Shown piece by piece: positions 8,201 to 15,878 of a DNA stretch of 64,000 bases. The notes beneath the pieces are model-generated. The model was not told the origin of the DNA, ran no database searches, and worked only from the letters and a program-made list of their open reading frames with translations. Positions within the stretch are counted from its first letter, which is position 1. Every line of letters begins with the position of its first letter. Origin of the DNA: Chersky-840 sp963794615 (GTDB lineage Bacteria > Actinomycetota > Acidimicrobiia > Acidimicrobiales > UBA8190). A program made the translations under genes and the position numbers. Location: positions 1,178,001 through 1,242,000 of the forward strand of contig CAWCEP010000005.1 in assembly GCA_963794615.1 (NCBI GenBank). The letters run 5' to 3'.

Positions 8201-8783
8201 CACGCTCACCGTGGACCCGGCCGTGTCGCTGGCCCTGAACGTGTCGGGCAGCACGCTGAACCTCACGTGCAAGCCCTTCCCGAACAACGCCGAAGCCACC
8301 GGCATCGTGGCCCGCGCCCCCACCGCCGCACCGGTGGCGCCCGTGATCGCAACCGGCTCGACCGGGACCACGCCCACGACGCCGACGACGGTCACCGCAT
8401 CGCCGACGACGGGCCCGGCACCGACCACGACTCTGGAGTCCACCGCTCCCGTCACCGTCACCGAGCCCCCGACGACGACCACCCCGGCACCGGGCTCGGC
8501 GACGACCGCGACACCGGCGTCGTCGACCACGGCCGCGACGGCCACGGCGGCAGGGTCCTCGCACACGGACACCGCGGACCCGACCACCGCCGCCGGCCCC
8601 GTCGTGGCAGCGAGCTCGGGGGCCCTGGCCTTCACCGGCGTGGGGGTCATCGCGCAGTGGCTGGCCGTGGTGGGCGGCGCCCTCATGGTGCTCGGCTTCG
8701 TCCTCCTCGTCATGGTGGACACGCCGCGCCGGATCATGTTCCGCCTCGCCCGACACCACTCCCGACACACGCCGACGCCCTAG
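5247..8783 (+). CDS. Large cell-surface protein: five repeated modules, Thr/Pro stalk, LAFTG sorting signal
   Basis: An 1178-residue secreted protein read from GTG 5247, which follows a GAGGGGG ribosome site. It has a signal peptide with a hydrophobic core at about 10-33 and a cleavage region near AFADTAP. Five modules of about 190-230 residues begin near residues 43, 233, 432, 662 and 865. Each opens with a YELYCPGTPVG-like motif, continues with a VPSSG...VGPFTA block, and ends with a Cys-containing YPND motif and a PVIAT motif, so each module has a conserved cysteine pair. Module 3 carries a unique Pro/Thr insert. A Thr/Pro/Ala-rich stalk (about 1045-1115) leads to LAFTG (1127-1131), a membrane helix and a basic tail. 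LAXTG is the recognition pattern of class E sortases. Function is unknown; adhesin or envelope-layer roles are inference. Confidence 0.85.
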   Translation: MGRFQHLATRLSIVGALALVVGTSLVAGVITQALTSSAFADTAPYETFCANTPAGNIVLNDVVVSGALSPSSPTTGQPFNVTGLVVKEQLPATIVQDAADTGLTSLTGTLTTSVDAIGATPPSISTGAMPFDIPIPNPVPSSGITLQVPSTPATVGPFTATSDNITVSEAPVLNTTDIDGDGIGLIALDCSSYPNDTLPSGFTNTSPPGLPISPVIATAGQGGPPPAPPTITGPYELYCPHTPVGDLVLNDVVTTASISPSSLSAGEQFDVTGYHTHIPLPAGLVSAAAGLGNSSFNGLAASAVDAYGATPARASTGSMSFDVPIPSTVPSSGLGVDFPTAALTVGPFTASGGPVTIAEDQSTMVVAALSSKAFTMSCTAYPNDDIATSGSTGTAPTGNPIRPIIATASASGSTVTTTTAPPPVVPPTSPTGPYELYCPGSPVGDLVLNDTTTSATITPSTLTQNQPFQLADLQTQFSIPQSVVQQAEALGLTQISGNMSMFLNATGVSQFSGPVGVVESSPGTSVTDLPPTPTTTSVTVEPVSPGVPFPQPIEPFPTFFDLPFTVTLPNPVPSSGVQFDAAVPSGEQVGSFTAAGGPISFGINEVNLNVTEFGDHFGLFCTPFANDTEPTGLTTTAPSGSPITPVIATGKATITPAPPSVGPYELYCPGTPVGSIVMNDVTTSGALSSEDPLPGQSFTVTGYQNNLSIPQDIVSAAAALGNTMISGSATTQIDASGATPASSPSATMTFSVAIPTPVPASGLALAVPSTPGTIGPFTASGGPITISQGQQISLTLLASGSDTAVPFSLTCTSYPNDTLPTSGITQTPPFGAPVSPVIASNGPPAPPPTIPTPPPTTPPGQTTGPYELYCPGTPVGNIALNNVTSTASLPGNLAIGQQFEATNFQTNLTIPSSIVSAAAALGNSAIVGDAVIRVDATGADPATVSSGPLDIDAPIPSPVPASGLALAVPSSPGTVGPFTPTGGEVTLTVDPAVSLALNVSGSTLNLTCKPFPNNAEATGIVARAPTAAPVAPVIATGSTGTTPTTPTTVTASPTTGPAPTTTLESTAPVTVTEPPTTTTPAPGSATTATPASSTTAATATAAGSSHTDTADPTTAAGPVVAASSGALAFTGVGVIAQWLAVVGGALMVLGFVLLVMVDTPRRIMFRLARHHSRHTPTP
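5377..8360 (+). repeat. Five intragenic module repeats in the surface protein
   Basis: The module-opening sequence cctacgagctgtactgcc recurs at about 5947, 6544, 7234 and 7840, and in diverged form near 5377. Spacing is 570-690 bases. The first bases of modules 4 and 5 are almost identical at DNA level, suggesting recent duplication or conversion between modules. Confidence 0.85.
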
Positions 8784-8830
8784 CCGCATCCCGCTCCGAT
8801 GGAGGGGCGCCGGCGATCAGGGCGCGACGA

Positions 8831-9637
8831 TCAGTGCGCGCCCCGGGACACACCCACCGCCACACCGACGCCATAGACGACGGCCGCCACCGTCGCCGAC
8901 GCCAGCAGCTGGCGGATCGACGAGCGCAACCAACCCTGATGGGTGAAGGCGGCGAGGATGGCACCGACCCCCAGGGCGGCGACGCACCCCACCGCCACCG
9001 ACGCCACCACGGCCGGTGTGCCTCGGGCGAAGAGCCACGGGATGAGGGGAAGGAAGGCGCCGAGGGCGAAGGTGGCGAACGACGACACCGCCGCTTGGAT
9101 GGGGCGGCCCAACGCGCCGGGGTTGATGCCGAGCTCCTCCCGGGCGTGGGTCTCGAGCGCCAGCTCCGGTGTCCGCATCATCTCGTCGGCGAGGGTCCGG
9201 GCCACACCGGGATCGATGCCGCGTTTCTCGTAGATGCCGACGAGCTCGCGCCGCTCCCCCTCGGGTCGGTGCCTGATCTCGTGCTTCTCCATGGCCAACT
9301 CGCGCTCGAGCAGTTCGCGCTGGGCGCGCATCGAGATCCATTCCCCCGAACCCATGGAGAACGCGCCGGCGATGAGCCCGGCGATCCCGGCCAGGCGCAC
9401 CGTGCTCGGCCCAGCGTTGGCGCCGGCAAAGCCAAGGATCAACGACACGTTGGAGACGAGCCCGTCGCTCACCCCGAACACCGCGGCGCGTGGCCCTCCA
9501 CCTTGGACGCTGCGATGATGGTGGTCCCACAGATGGGCCTCACCTGTGCCACGGCGGCTCGGGTGGGCGTGCGACGCCCGGCGACCGAACAATCGGGCCG
9601 CCCGGCCGCGGGTCTCGAGCTCACCGGTCGCCTTCAC
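8831..9637 (-). CDS. VIT1/CCC1-family membrane transporter (iron/manganese type)
   Basis: Members of this family move Fe(II) or Mn(II) across membranes. The 268-residue protein starts with a His/Arg-rich stretch, then the family signature GVSDGLVSNVSLILGFAGA, the first helices, and the metal-binding GSGEWISMRAQREL segment. A charged cytosolic section (about 115-165) is rich in Glu, His and Arg. Three further membrane helices follow, ending in AVVYGVGVAVGVSRG. Two adjacent GTG codons (9640 and 9637) can start it; 9637 lies 7 bases after a TAGTCT hexamer and is preferred. The substrate is assigned by family only. It stands alone, convergent with the surface-protein gene. Confidence 0.85.
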   Translation of the reverse strand: MKATGELETRGRAARLFGRRASHAHPSRRGTGEAHLWDHHHRSVQGGGPRAAVFGVSDGLVSNVSLILGFAGANAGPSTVRLAGIAGLIAGAFSMGSGEWISMRAQRELLERELAMEKHEIRHRPEGERRELVGIYEKRGIDPGVARTLADEMMRTPELALETHAREELGINPGALGRPIQAAVSSFATFALGAFLPLIPWLFARGTPAVVASVAVGCVAALGVGAILAAFTHQGWLRSSIRQLLASATVAAVVYGVGVAVGVSRGAH

Positions 9638-9644
9638 CACCGCG

Positions 9645-9650
9645 AGACTA
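9645..9650 (-). promoter_or_regulatory. Probable -10 element of the VIT-family gene
   Basis: TAGTCT ends 7 bases before GTG 9637 (4 before GTG 9640), without a ribosome site. Confidence 0.45.
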
Positions 9651-9699
9651 CCGACCGCCCCGGGGTCGAGCGGCCACCCGGACCTGCAAGAATGGCTCC

Positions 9700-10062
9700 A
9701 TGGCCGAGCCCCGCCGATGGTTCGACCCGTCGCAGCCCCAGACCCTCCAGGGTGCGGTGATGCTGAGCTATCTGATCGCCGCCCTCAGCCTGTTGTGGCT
9801 CCTGTTCGGGGCGTACCCGTCGGTGATCTCGCTCGGATTGGGCGCGGCCGGGTACGGCGTTGCCAACGAGAAGAGGTGGGGCTACCGGCTCGGCATAATC
9901 TTGGCCGGCCTCAGCGTGCTGTTCTTCCTGTCGGTGTTCGCTGACGTCGGGATCGTGTCGGGCTTCAGGCTGGTGGGCATCAACCTGATCTTCACCCTCG
10001 TCCTGGGCGCCCTCTATCTCCATCCCCAAAGCCGCGAGTACCAGCGCGTCTGGTTCAAGTGA
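9700..10062 (+). CDS. Small integral membrane protein of unknown function
   Basis: A 120-residue protein from the ATG at 9700 (MAEPRRWFDPSQPQTLQGAV). After a polar N-terminus of about 17 residues it has four hydrophobic stretches: roughly 19-41, 44-58, 66-88 and 95-113. The tail is basic and aromatic. No catalytic motif or known family is recognised. It is divergent from the VIT-family gene and precedes the MaoC gene by 55 bases on the same strand, but that gene appears to have its own promoter. A possible longer frame from 9490 runs antisense to the VIT-family gene and is not supported. Confidence 0.65.
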   Translation: MAEPRRWFDPSQPQTLQGAVMLSYLIAALSLLWLLFGAYPSVISLGLGAAGYGVANEKRWGYRLGIILAGLSVLFFLSVFADVGIVSGFRLVGINLIFTLVLGALYLHPQSREYQRVWFK

Positions 10063-10105
10063 CTGCAGCCGGGCGCGACGCCCGGCGAGCGACGGGTGGC
10101 GCGCA

Positions 10106-10111
10106 TAGTGT
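10106..10111 (+). promoter_or_regulatory. Probable -10 element of the MaoC gene
   Basis: TAGTGT ends exactly 6 bases before the ATG at 10118, the leaderless layout. Confidence 0.55.
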
Positions 10112-10117
10112 CGGGGC

Positions 10118-10576
10118 ATGACGACCACCGTTTCGAGCATCGACGAGCTCAGCAAGCTCGCCGGCCAGCACCTCGGGTACTCCGATTGGCACGTGATCGA
10201 CCAGGCGCAGATCAACCTCTTCGCCGATGCCACCGGCGACCACCAGTGGATCCACGTCGATCCCGAGCGGGCCGCGTCGGGGCCCTTCGGCACCACCATC
10301 GCCCACGGCTACCTCACGCTGTCGATCATCCCGTCGATCCTGCACGAGGTGATCCGGGTCGAGGGCTTCAAGTTCGGCGTCAACTACGGCGCCAACAAGG
10401 TGCGGTTCCCGTCCCCCGTCAAGGTGGGGTCGAAGCTCCGCCTGGGGGCGGCGGTGGCGTCCGTGGAGACCGTCGGCCCCGACGCCGCTCAGGCCGTGCT
10501 CGACATCACGGTCGAGACCGAGGGCGCCGACAAGCCGTCGTGTGTGGCCCAGGTGGTCTACCGCTACTCCTGGTGA
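10118..10576 (+). CDS. MaoC-family (R)-enoyl-CoA hydratase
   Basis: A single hot-dog-fold protein of 152 residues that probably hydrates trans-2-enoyl-CoA to (R)-3-hydroxyacyl-CoA in the cytosol. The hydratase signature is clear: FADATGDHQWIHVDPERA with the catalytic Asp and His, followed by the GPFGTTIAHGYLTLSI acyl-pocket segment. The family is close to NodN and to the actinobacterial MaoC-like dehydratases. It converges with an acyl-CoA dehydrogenase gene 27 bases away, which fits lipid or side-chain degradation, although the two are on opposite strands. The exact substrate cannot be told. Confidence 0.9.
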   Translation: MTTTVSSIDELSKLAGQHLGYSDWHVIDQAQINLFADATGDHQWIHVDPERAASGPFGTTIAHGYLTLSIIPSILHEVIRVEGFKFGVNYGANKVRFPSPVKVGSKLRLGAAVASVETVGPDAAQAVLDITVETEGADKPSCVAQVVYRYSW

Positions 10577-10603
10577 CAGTCCGGCGCGGACCGCTCCCCT
10601 GCT

Positions 10604-11830
10604 TCACAGCGGGAGATCCCCCGTGGCGGCACGCGTGGTGCCGTCTTCGTTGTAGGCGGCGATGACCGCTTCGGCCACGCGCCACTTGTGGATCTCGTCG
10701 GCGCCGTCGGCGAACCGGCTCCAGCGCGCCTGGAGGAGCATGTCCGACAGGGGCGAGTCCTTGGAGTAGCCGAGCGCCCCGTGGACCTGCACCGCCCGGT
10801 CCACCACTCGCCACAGCGTGTTCGCCACGTGGTGCTTGGCCATCGACACCTCGGTGGTGAAGGGGAGCTTGTGCTCGATCCGGTAGGCGGCGTGCAGGAC
10901 CATCAACTTGGCCTGGTAGAGCTCGATCGCCGACTCGCTCACCAACCACTGGATGCCCTGCTTCTCCGACAGGTACGACCCGTGCGAATAGCGCTGCGTG
11001 GCCCGCGCCACCATGAGGTCCAGGGCGGTCTCGATCTGCCCGATCCAGCGCATGCAATGGGCGAGGCGTGCCGGTCCCAGGCGGTACTGCCCGAGCCGGT
11101 GGCCCTGGCCCCGTTCCCCCAGCCGGTTGGCGTCGGGCACCCGGAGGTCGTCGATCCTGATCTCACAGTGGTTGTGGCTCCCCGCCATCGTCTCCACGTC
11201 GCGCACGATCTCCCACCCTGCCGACGGCACGTCCACGATGAAGGCCGTGGTCGCCGCCTGGGGCACCTCGGAGTCGTCCTCGGTGCGGGCGAGCAGGATG
11301 GCGAAGCGCGCCCCGTGCGCCCCGCTGATGAACCACTTGTGGCCGTTGATCACCCACTCGTCGCCGTCGGGCACGGCCCGGGTGCGCATGAGGGTGGGGT
11401 CCGAGCCCGCCACCTCCGGCTCGGTCATCGCAAAGCACGACCGCACCGTCCCTTCGCACATGGGAGCGAGGTACCGCTCCTTCTGGTCGTCGGTGCCCCA
11501 GTGCAACAACGTGTGCATGTTGCCCTCGTCGGGCGCATAGCAATTGACGACGTACGACGCCCAACGCGCCTTGGACGACTCGGCGGACACGGCCGCCAGC
11601 GCCGTCGGGCCGAGTCCGACCCCACCCCACTCCTTGGGCATGTGCGGCATCCACAGGTCGAGCGCCCGGGCCCGGGCCCGGAGACGGTCGAGCTCGGCCC
11701 GCCAATCGCCGCGGCCCGAGCCCCCCTCGCTGAGGCGTTGCTCGGTGGGACGCACCTCGTCGTCGACGAAGGCCCGCATGCGCAGCCGGGCTTCTTCGAC
11801 ATCGGGTTCAAAGGTGAAATCGATGGCCAT
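10604..11830 (-). CDS. Acyl-CoA dehydrogenase family flavoprotein
   Basis: A 408-residue FAD enzyme that introduces a 2,3-double bond into an acyl-CoA. Domains in order are the N-terminal helical domain (about 1-125), the middle beta domain with CFAMTEPEVAGSDPTLMRT and the GHKWFISGA motif (about 130-240), and the C-terminal helical domain (about 245-395) ending in the VHGALGYSKDSPLSDML segment. The catalytic base is not assignable with certainty; this subgroup (similar to ACAD10/11 and FadE-type proteins) has an Asp or Glu near the C-terminal VHGA block. It follows the alpha/beta hydrolase gene by 60 bases on the same strand and may be read with it. Confidence 0.9.
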   Translation of the reverse strand: MAIDFTFEPDVEEARLRMRAFVDDEVRPTEQRLSEGGSGRGDWRAELDRLRARARALDLWMPHMPKEWGGVGLGPTALAAVSAESSKARWASYVVNCYAPDEGNMHTLLHWGTDDQKERYLAPMCEGTVRSCFAMTEPEVAGSDPTLMRTRAVPDGDEWVINGHKWFISGAHGARFAILLARTEDDSEVPQAATTAFIVDVPSAGWEIVRDVETMAGSHNHCEIRIDDLRVPDANRLGERGQGHRLGQYRLGPARLAHCMRWIGQIETALDLMVARATQRYSHGSYLSEKQGIQWLVSESAIELYQAKLMVLHAAYRIEHKLPFTTEVSMAKHHVANTLWRVVDRAVQVHGALGYSKDSPLSDMLLQARWSRFADGADEIHKWRVAEAVIAAYNEDGTTRAATGDLPL

Positions 11831-11890
11831 CGGCGCAGTCTTCCACCCCGGGAGCGTCCTCTCGCAACGACCACGGCCGTCCCGTGTTGT

Positions 11891-12754
11891 TCAATCGGGC
11901 GTGTCGGACTCCGCCTGTTGCGCCCGCTGGGCCTGGGCGCGGGACTCGACGGTGCGTACCGCCGAGGCCACCACATCGGGGGCGTCGCGGGGCACGAAAT
12001 GCCCGGTACGGGCGACACTCACGAGCTCGCTGCCGGGGATCGACGCCGCGATGCTGGCCGACACCGACGGGGGGACCACCAGGTCCCACGTCCCCGAGAT
12101 CACGACGGTGGGCACCCGCACCGAGCTCAGCGCAGTCTCGACGGCCCCGATCTCGCGCACGAGGAACCGTTGTTCGGCCACGAAGCTCCTCCACACCTGT
12201 CGACCGCGTTGCAACGAGACACTGTCGTAGCGCTCATCGGGAAGGCTGGCTCGCAACCATGCCAGTGCGGCGTGCTGTTGGGGGCGAACCAGATGACGGA
12301 CGCGGGGAAGGACCCGCGCCAAGGTGAACAGGCCCGCTGCGCTCAGGGCCTCTCCCATCACCGGCGTGGCCAGGACGCGGTCGAGCATGTTGAGACTGTC
12401 GGCGCGGCCGATCGACCCCACCAGCACGAGGCCGGCCACGAGCTCGGGTCGGCGCGCCGCAAGCTCGATGGCCACCCCGCCGCCGTAGCTGTGGCCGACC
12501 ACGGTGACCGGCACCGCGTCGCGCTCGGTGACGACCTCGGCCAGGAGTTCGGCGTTGCCGGCGATGGTGAGGGTCTCTTCGCCGCTGCGTCCGTAGCCGG
12601 GGCGGTCGACGACGAGCACGCGGTGATCCTCCAAGCGCTCGACGACCGGGTCCCAGTCGCTGCCGAGTCCGGGTTGTCCGTGCACGAAGAGGACCGGGGC
12701 GCCCCGGCCGCGGTCAACGACGTACGGACGGCGCAAGGTGCTCGTCCCCGCCAT
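11891..12754 (-). CDS. Alpha/beta-hydrolase
   Basis: A 287-residue alpha/beta-fold hydrolase. It shows the oxyanion VHGQPGLGSDW segment, the nucleophile elbow GHSYGGG (Ser), an acidic residue in SGTWDLVVP, and the catalytic histidine in RTGHFVPRDAP. It has no signal peptide, so it is probably cytosolic. A cap domain lies at about 130-200. Families with this pattern include esterases, haloperoxidase-like proteins and dienelactone or epoxide hydrolases; the substrate cannot be told. The ATG at 12754 lies 41 bases inside the histidine-kinase 3' end, so the gene is probably translated from the same mRNA as the two-component system. Confidence 0.85.
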   Translation of the reverse strand: MAGTSTLRRPYVVDRGRGAPVLFVHGQPGLGSDWDPVVERLEDHRVLVVDRPGYGRSGEETLTIAGNAELLAEVVTERDAVPVTVVGHSYGGGVAIELAARRPELVAGLVLVGSIGRADSLNMLDRVLATPVMGEALSAAGLFTLARVLPRVRHLVRPQQHAALAWLRASLPDERYDSVSLQRGRQVWRSFVAEQRFLVREIGAVETALSSVRVPTVVISGTWDLVVPPSVSASIAASIPGSELVSVARTGHFVPRDAPDVVASAVRTVESRAQAQRAQQAESDTPD

Positions 12755-14354
12755 CGGGGCTCTGCGACGACGTCTCGGCGTCGGGTGCGGGCGGCGGTGG
12801 CCCGTCGGGACCGTCGGCGTCGGCGACGGGGATCTCGACGATGAAGACCGAACCGACCCCGGGCGCGGACTCGACGCGGGCGATGCCGCCATGGGCGCCG
12901 GCCAGGGCGGCCACGATCGACAGCCCCAGACCCGTGCCTTCCCCGGTGCGGGCCTCGCTGCCGCGGTAGAAGCGGTCGAAGACATGGGCAGCCTGCTCCG
13001 CGTCGAGACCGGGACCCTCGTCGGCCACCCGCACCAGGGCGGTCCGCCCCTCGCGGGCCACGTCCACGTGGACCGGTGTGGCCGGGGGCGTGTGCACCAC
13101 CGTGTTCTGGAGGAGGTTGTCCACGATCTGGCGCAGGCGGGCGCTGTCGCCGAGGACCACGACCGGTGCGTGGAGGGCAAGGGTGACGGGCCTGTCGGGG
13201 TCGTAGGTGCGGGTGGCGTCCACGGCGTCGGCGACGACCCGGCCCAGGTCCACGGGGTCGCGCGCCAGAGGACGGCCCTGATCGAGCCGGGCCAACAGGA
13301 GCAGGTCCTGGACCAGGAGGCTCATGCGGGCCGCCTCACCCTCGATGCGCTCGGCGGCGAGTCGGCGCTCCTCCTCGGATTCGAAGGCCCCCTTGCGCAG
13401 GAGCTCGGCGTAGCCGCGGATCGAGGTGAGCGGGGTCCGCAGCTCGTGGGAGGCGTCGGCCACGAACCGCCGCAGGCGCACCTCGGACGATGTGCGCTCG
13501 CGGAAGGCGGCCTCGATCTGGCTCAACATGCCGTTCAGCGCCACGCCGAGGCGACCCACCTCGCTGTGGTCGTCGGTACGCCTGATCCGTCGGGTCAGGT
13601 CGCCCCGGGCGATGGCCCCGGCCGTTTCGGTCATGTCGTCGAGCGGGCGCATCCCCACCCGCACGATCCACAGCGTGAGCAGCAGCAGGGCGATCATCAC
13701 CGCGATCGACACGATGAGCTCCACGTGCGCCAGCGAGGCGAGCGTCTTGTCGGTGGGGTCGAGCGAGATGGCGGTCACGACGGTCCCCCCCGGGACCGCG
13801 ACCGCCTCGAGCCGGTACTGCACCCGGCTCGACCCGACGGCGGCGACGTCGATCGCCCGGCTCTCGGGGGCGTAGGGGCCGTGGTTGGTCCCGAAGACGT
13901 GCGGTCTGGTGATGTGCTGGACGGGCAGGTCCCGCGGCAGCACCGGGGCGGGGTCGGGGTTGGCGGCCAGACCCGAGGGCAGCCGGACGAGCACGGTGCC
14001 CGTCGTCGACAGGACCTCCACGTAGGCGTCGGAGCTCAGCCGGTCGGCCAGCACGCTCCCGTTCAAGCGCGGGTTCGGGGGCGGGGTGGCGTTGAACCTC
14101 GGGGGCGCCTTCGTGCTCAACTCGGCCAGCCACCTGCCGGGGTGGGTGACGGGCATGCGGTCCCCCGCCTTCAGGTCGCGTGCATAGACCTGGGAGATGT
14201 AGTTGTAGGCCTGGGTCTGTGAGGCGTCGATCTGCTCGTCGAGCCTTCCGATCAGAAACGACCGCAACGACGACGACGTGACCACGTCGGTCGTGATGAG
14301 GGCGGCGGCGAGCAGCAAGAGCATGCCCACCACGAGCCGGCGTCGCAGCGACAC
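12714..14354 (-). CDS. Sensor histidine kinase, HAMP-HisKA-HATPase
   Basis: A 546-residue membrane sensor kinase. Membrane helix 1 is at about 5-28 and an extracellular sensor loop of about 180 residues follows. Helix 2 is at about 212-234 and HAMP at about 235-290. The phospho-acceptor H303 is in ASHELRTPLTSIRGYAELL. The ATP-binding domain has its N-box around N413, G1 in ADEGPGLD and G2 in GTGLGLSIV. A Pro/Asp/Ser-rich tail ends the protein. It starts 6 bases after the response-regulator gene, so the two form a cognate pair. The architecture resembles mycobacterial MprB, TcrY or PhoR-type kinases. The signal sensed is unknown. Confidence 0.93.
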   Translation of the reverse strand: MSLRRRLVVGMLLLLAAALITTDVVTSSSLRSFLIGRLDEQIDASQTQAYNYISQVYARDLKAGDRMPVTHPGRWLAELSTKAPPRFNATPPPNPRLNGSVLADRLSSDAYVEVLSTTGTVLVRLPSGLAANPDPAPVLPRDLPVQHITRPHVFGTNHGPYAPESRAIDVAAVGSSRVQYRLEAVAVPGGTVVTAISLDPTDKTLASLAHVELIVSIAVMIALLLLTLWIVRVGMRPLDDMTETAGAIARGDLTRRIRRTDDHSEVGRLGVALNGMLSQIEAAFRERTSSEVRLRRFVADASHELRTPLTSIRGYAELLRKGAFESEEERRLAAERIEGEAARMSLLVQDLLLLARLDQGRPLARDPVDLGRVVADAVDATRTYDPDRPVTLALHAPVVVLGDSARLRQIVDNLLQNTVVHTPPATPVHVDVAREGRTALVRVADEGPGLDAEQAAHVFDRFYRGSEARTGEGTGLGLSIVAALAGAHGGIARVESAPGVGSVFIVEIPVADADGPDGPPPPAPDAETSSQSPDGGDEHLAPSVRR

Positions 14355-14360
14355 CGGGAA

Positions 14361-15056
14361 CTACTCCCGGTCGCGCGGGAGCCTGAGGCTGTAGCCCACG
14401 CCGCGGATGGTGTGGATCAACGGTGGGTCCACACGGTCGATCTTCTTGCGCAGGTAGCTGATGTAGGTCTCGACGATGTTGGGGTCGCCGTCGAAGTCGT
14501 AGGTCCACACGTGATCGAGGATCTCACTCTTCGACAGCACCCGACGGGCATTCTCGAGCATGTAGCGCAGGAGGTTGAATTCCGTGGCCGTCAGTTCGAT
14601 GAGCGAGCCCTGGCGCCAGACCTCGTGGGTCTGGTCCTCCATCTCCAGGTCGGCGAAGGTGAGCCGGTCGCTGTCGAGCGAGGGCGCGGTCCGGCGCAGG
14701 ACGGCGTGGATGCGGGCCACGAGCTCGTCGAGGCTGAACGGCTTGGTCACGTAGTCGTCACCGCCGGCGGTGAGACCGCCCACCTTGTCCTCGGTGGCGT
14801 CGCGGGCGGTCAGGAACAGCACCGGCGTCCTGTTGCCCTGCTCTCGCATCCGGCGGCACACCTCGGTGCCGTCGACGTCGGGAAGCATGACGTCCAGAAG
14901 CACCAGGTCATGGTGGCCACGCTCGGCCATCGAGATGGCGTCCCCGCCCGTGGACGCGGTCTCCACGGCGAATCCCTCGAAGCGGAGGGCGGCGCCGAGC
15001 AGATCGGTGATGTAGGGCTCGTCGTCGACGACCAGGATCTTCGTGGGTGTGGTCAC
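14361..15056 (-). CDS. OmpR/PhoB-family response regulator
   Basis: A 231-residue DNA-binding response regulator. The receiver domain (about 5-120) has the acidic pair in VVDDEPY, phospho-acceptor D55 in LVLLDVMLP, the conserved threonine in LTARD and lysine in VTKPFS. The winged-helix domain (about 135-228) contains LTATEFNLLRYMLENARRVLSKSEIL and ends RGVGYSLR. The GTG at 15056 is the only possible start, since an in-frame TGA lies just upstream. A GGAGGG run touches the start codon, an unusually short spacing. It is the first gene of the operon with the kinase and hydrolase; self-regulation is likely but not visible. Confidence 0.95.
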   Translation of the reverse strand: MTTPTKILVVDDEPYITDLLGAALRFEGFAVETASTGGDAISMAERGHHDLVLLDVMLPDVDGTEVCRRMREQGNRTPVLFLTARDATEDKVGGLTAGGDDYVTKPFSLDELVARIHAVLRRTAPSLDSDRLTFADLEMEDQTHEVWRQGSLIELTATEFNLLRYMLENARRVLSKSEILDHVWTYDFDGDPNIVETYISYLRKKIDRVDPPLIHTIRGVGYSLRLPRDRE

Positions 15057-15107
15057 CCCTCCATGTTCTCAGACGGGGCGCCCGACCCGGAGGCCATGGC
15101 GGCGCGC

Positions 15108-15866
15108 CTAGGCCGCCACCCCGGTCCGGGCCCGGTGGCCGCCACCCTTGACGAGGACGAGCCCGGCTCGTTTGCAGGCCCACCACGTCACCAGGAGCAG
15201 AGCCTCGACCACGATGTGCATCGACATCTTCGACTTGCCCTCGACGCGGTCCACGAACCGGATGGGCACCTCGGTCACCTGTCCCCCGTGCCGGAGCACC
15301 TGGTACACCATCTCGATCTGGAAGCCGTACCCCTCGGCGCGCACGGCGTCGAGGTCGATGCGGCGCAGCGCATCAGCCCGGTAGGCCCGGAACCCCGAGG
15401 TCGAGTCGGTCACCTGCAGCCCGAGCAACATCGCCGCGTAGACGTTGCCACCTTGGGACAGCAGCCGGCGGTGCCAGCGCCAGTTGGGGATGGACCCGCC
15501 CGGCACGTAGCGCGACCCGATCACCAGGTCGACACCCTCGTGCAGGGGTGCGATCAAGGTGGGGAGCGCTTCGGGTTCGTGCGAGAGGTCGGCGTCCATC
15601 TCCACGAACGCCTCCCAGCCTCGTTCGAGGCCCCAGGCGAAGCCGGCGCGGTACGCGCTCCCCAGGCCGGACTTGGCGTGGCGCCGCAGGACGTCGATGT
15701 GGCCGAGCTCCACACCAAGCTTCTCGGCCATGTCGGCGGTGCCGTCGGGACTGCCATCGTCGACCACGAGCACCCCTGCGTCGGGGAGGGCGTCCCGGAT
15801 GCGATGCAGGACGTGGTCGATGTTCTCAGCTTCGTTGTAGGTCGGCAGGACGACCAGGACGCGCAC
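15108..15866 (-). CDS. ppm1: Polyprenol monophosphomannose synthase (GT2)
   Basis: A DPM1-type enzyme that moves mannose from GDP-mannose to polyprenyl phosphate, making the donor for extracytoplasmic mannosylation of lipoglycans and proteins. The 252-residue protein begins with the GT2 segment VVLPTYNEAENI. It continues with VVDDGSPDGTAD, the metal-binding EMDADLSHEPE motif, the acceptor-side DSTSGFRAYRADAL segment, and a C-terminal GKSKMS motif typical of DPM1 proteins. No acyltransferase (Lnt) domain is fused, unlike mycobacterial Ppm1. Its product suits the PIM genes at 50-53 kb. The GTG start lies 6 bases after TAGGCT, so the mRNA is probably leaderless. Confidence 0.92.
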   Translation of the reverse strand: MRVLVVLPTYNEAENIDHVLHRIRDALPDAGVLVVDDGSPDGTADMAEKLGVELGHIDVLRRHAKSGLGSAYRAGFAWGLERGWEAFVEMDADLSHEPEALPTLIAPLHEGVDLVIGSRYVPGGSIPNWRWHRRLLSQGGNVYAAMLLGLQVTDSTSGFRAYRADALRRIDLDAVRAEGYGFQIEMVYQVLRHGGQVTEVPIRFVDRVEGKSKMSMHIVVEALLLVTWWACKRAGLVLVKGGGHRARTGVAA

Positions 15867-15872
15867 GACGAA

Positions 15873-15878
15873 AGCCTA
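15873..15878 (-). promoter_or_regulatory. Probable -10 element of ppm1
   Basis: TAGGCT ends 6 bases before GTG 15866 and overlaps the stop codon of the upstream permease gene. Confidence 0.55.
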
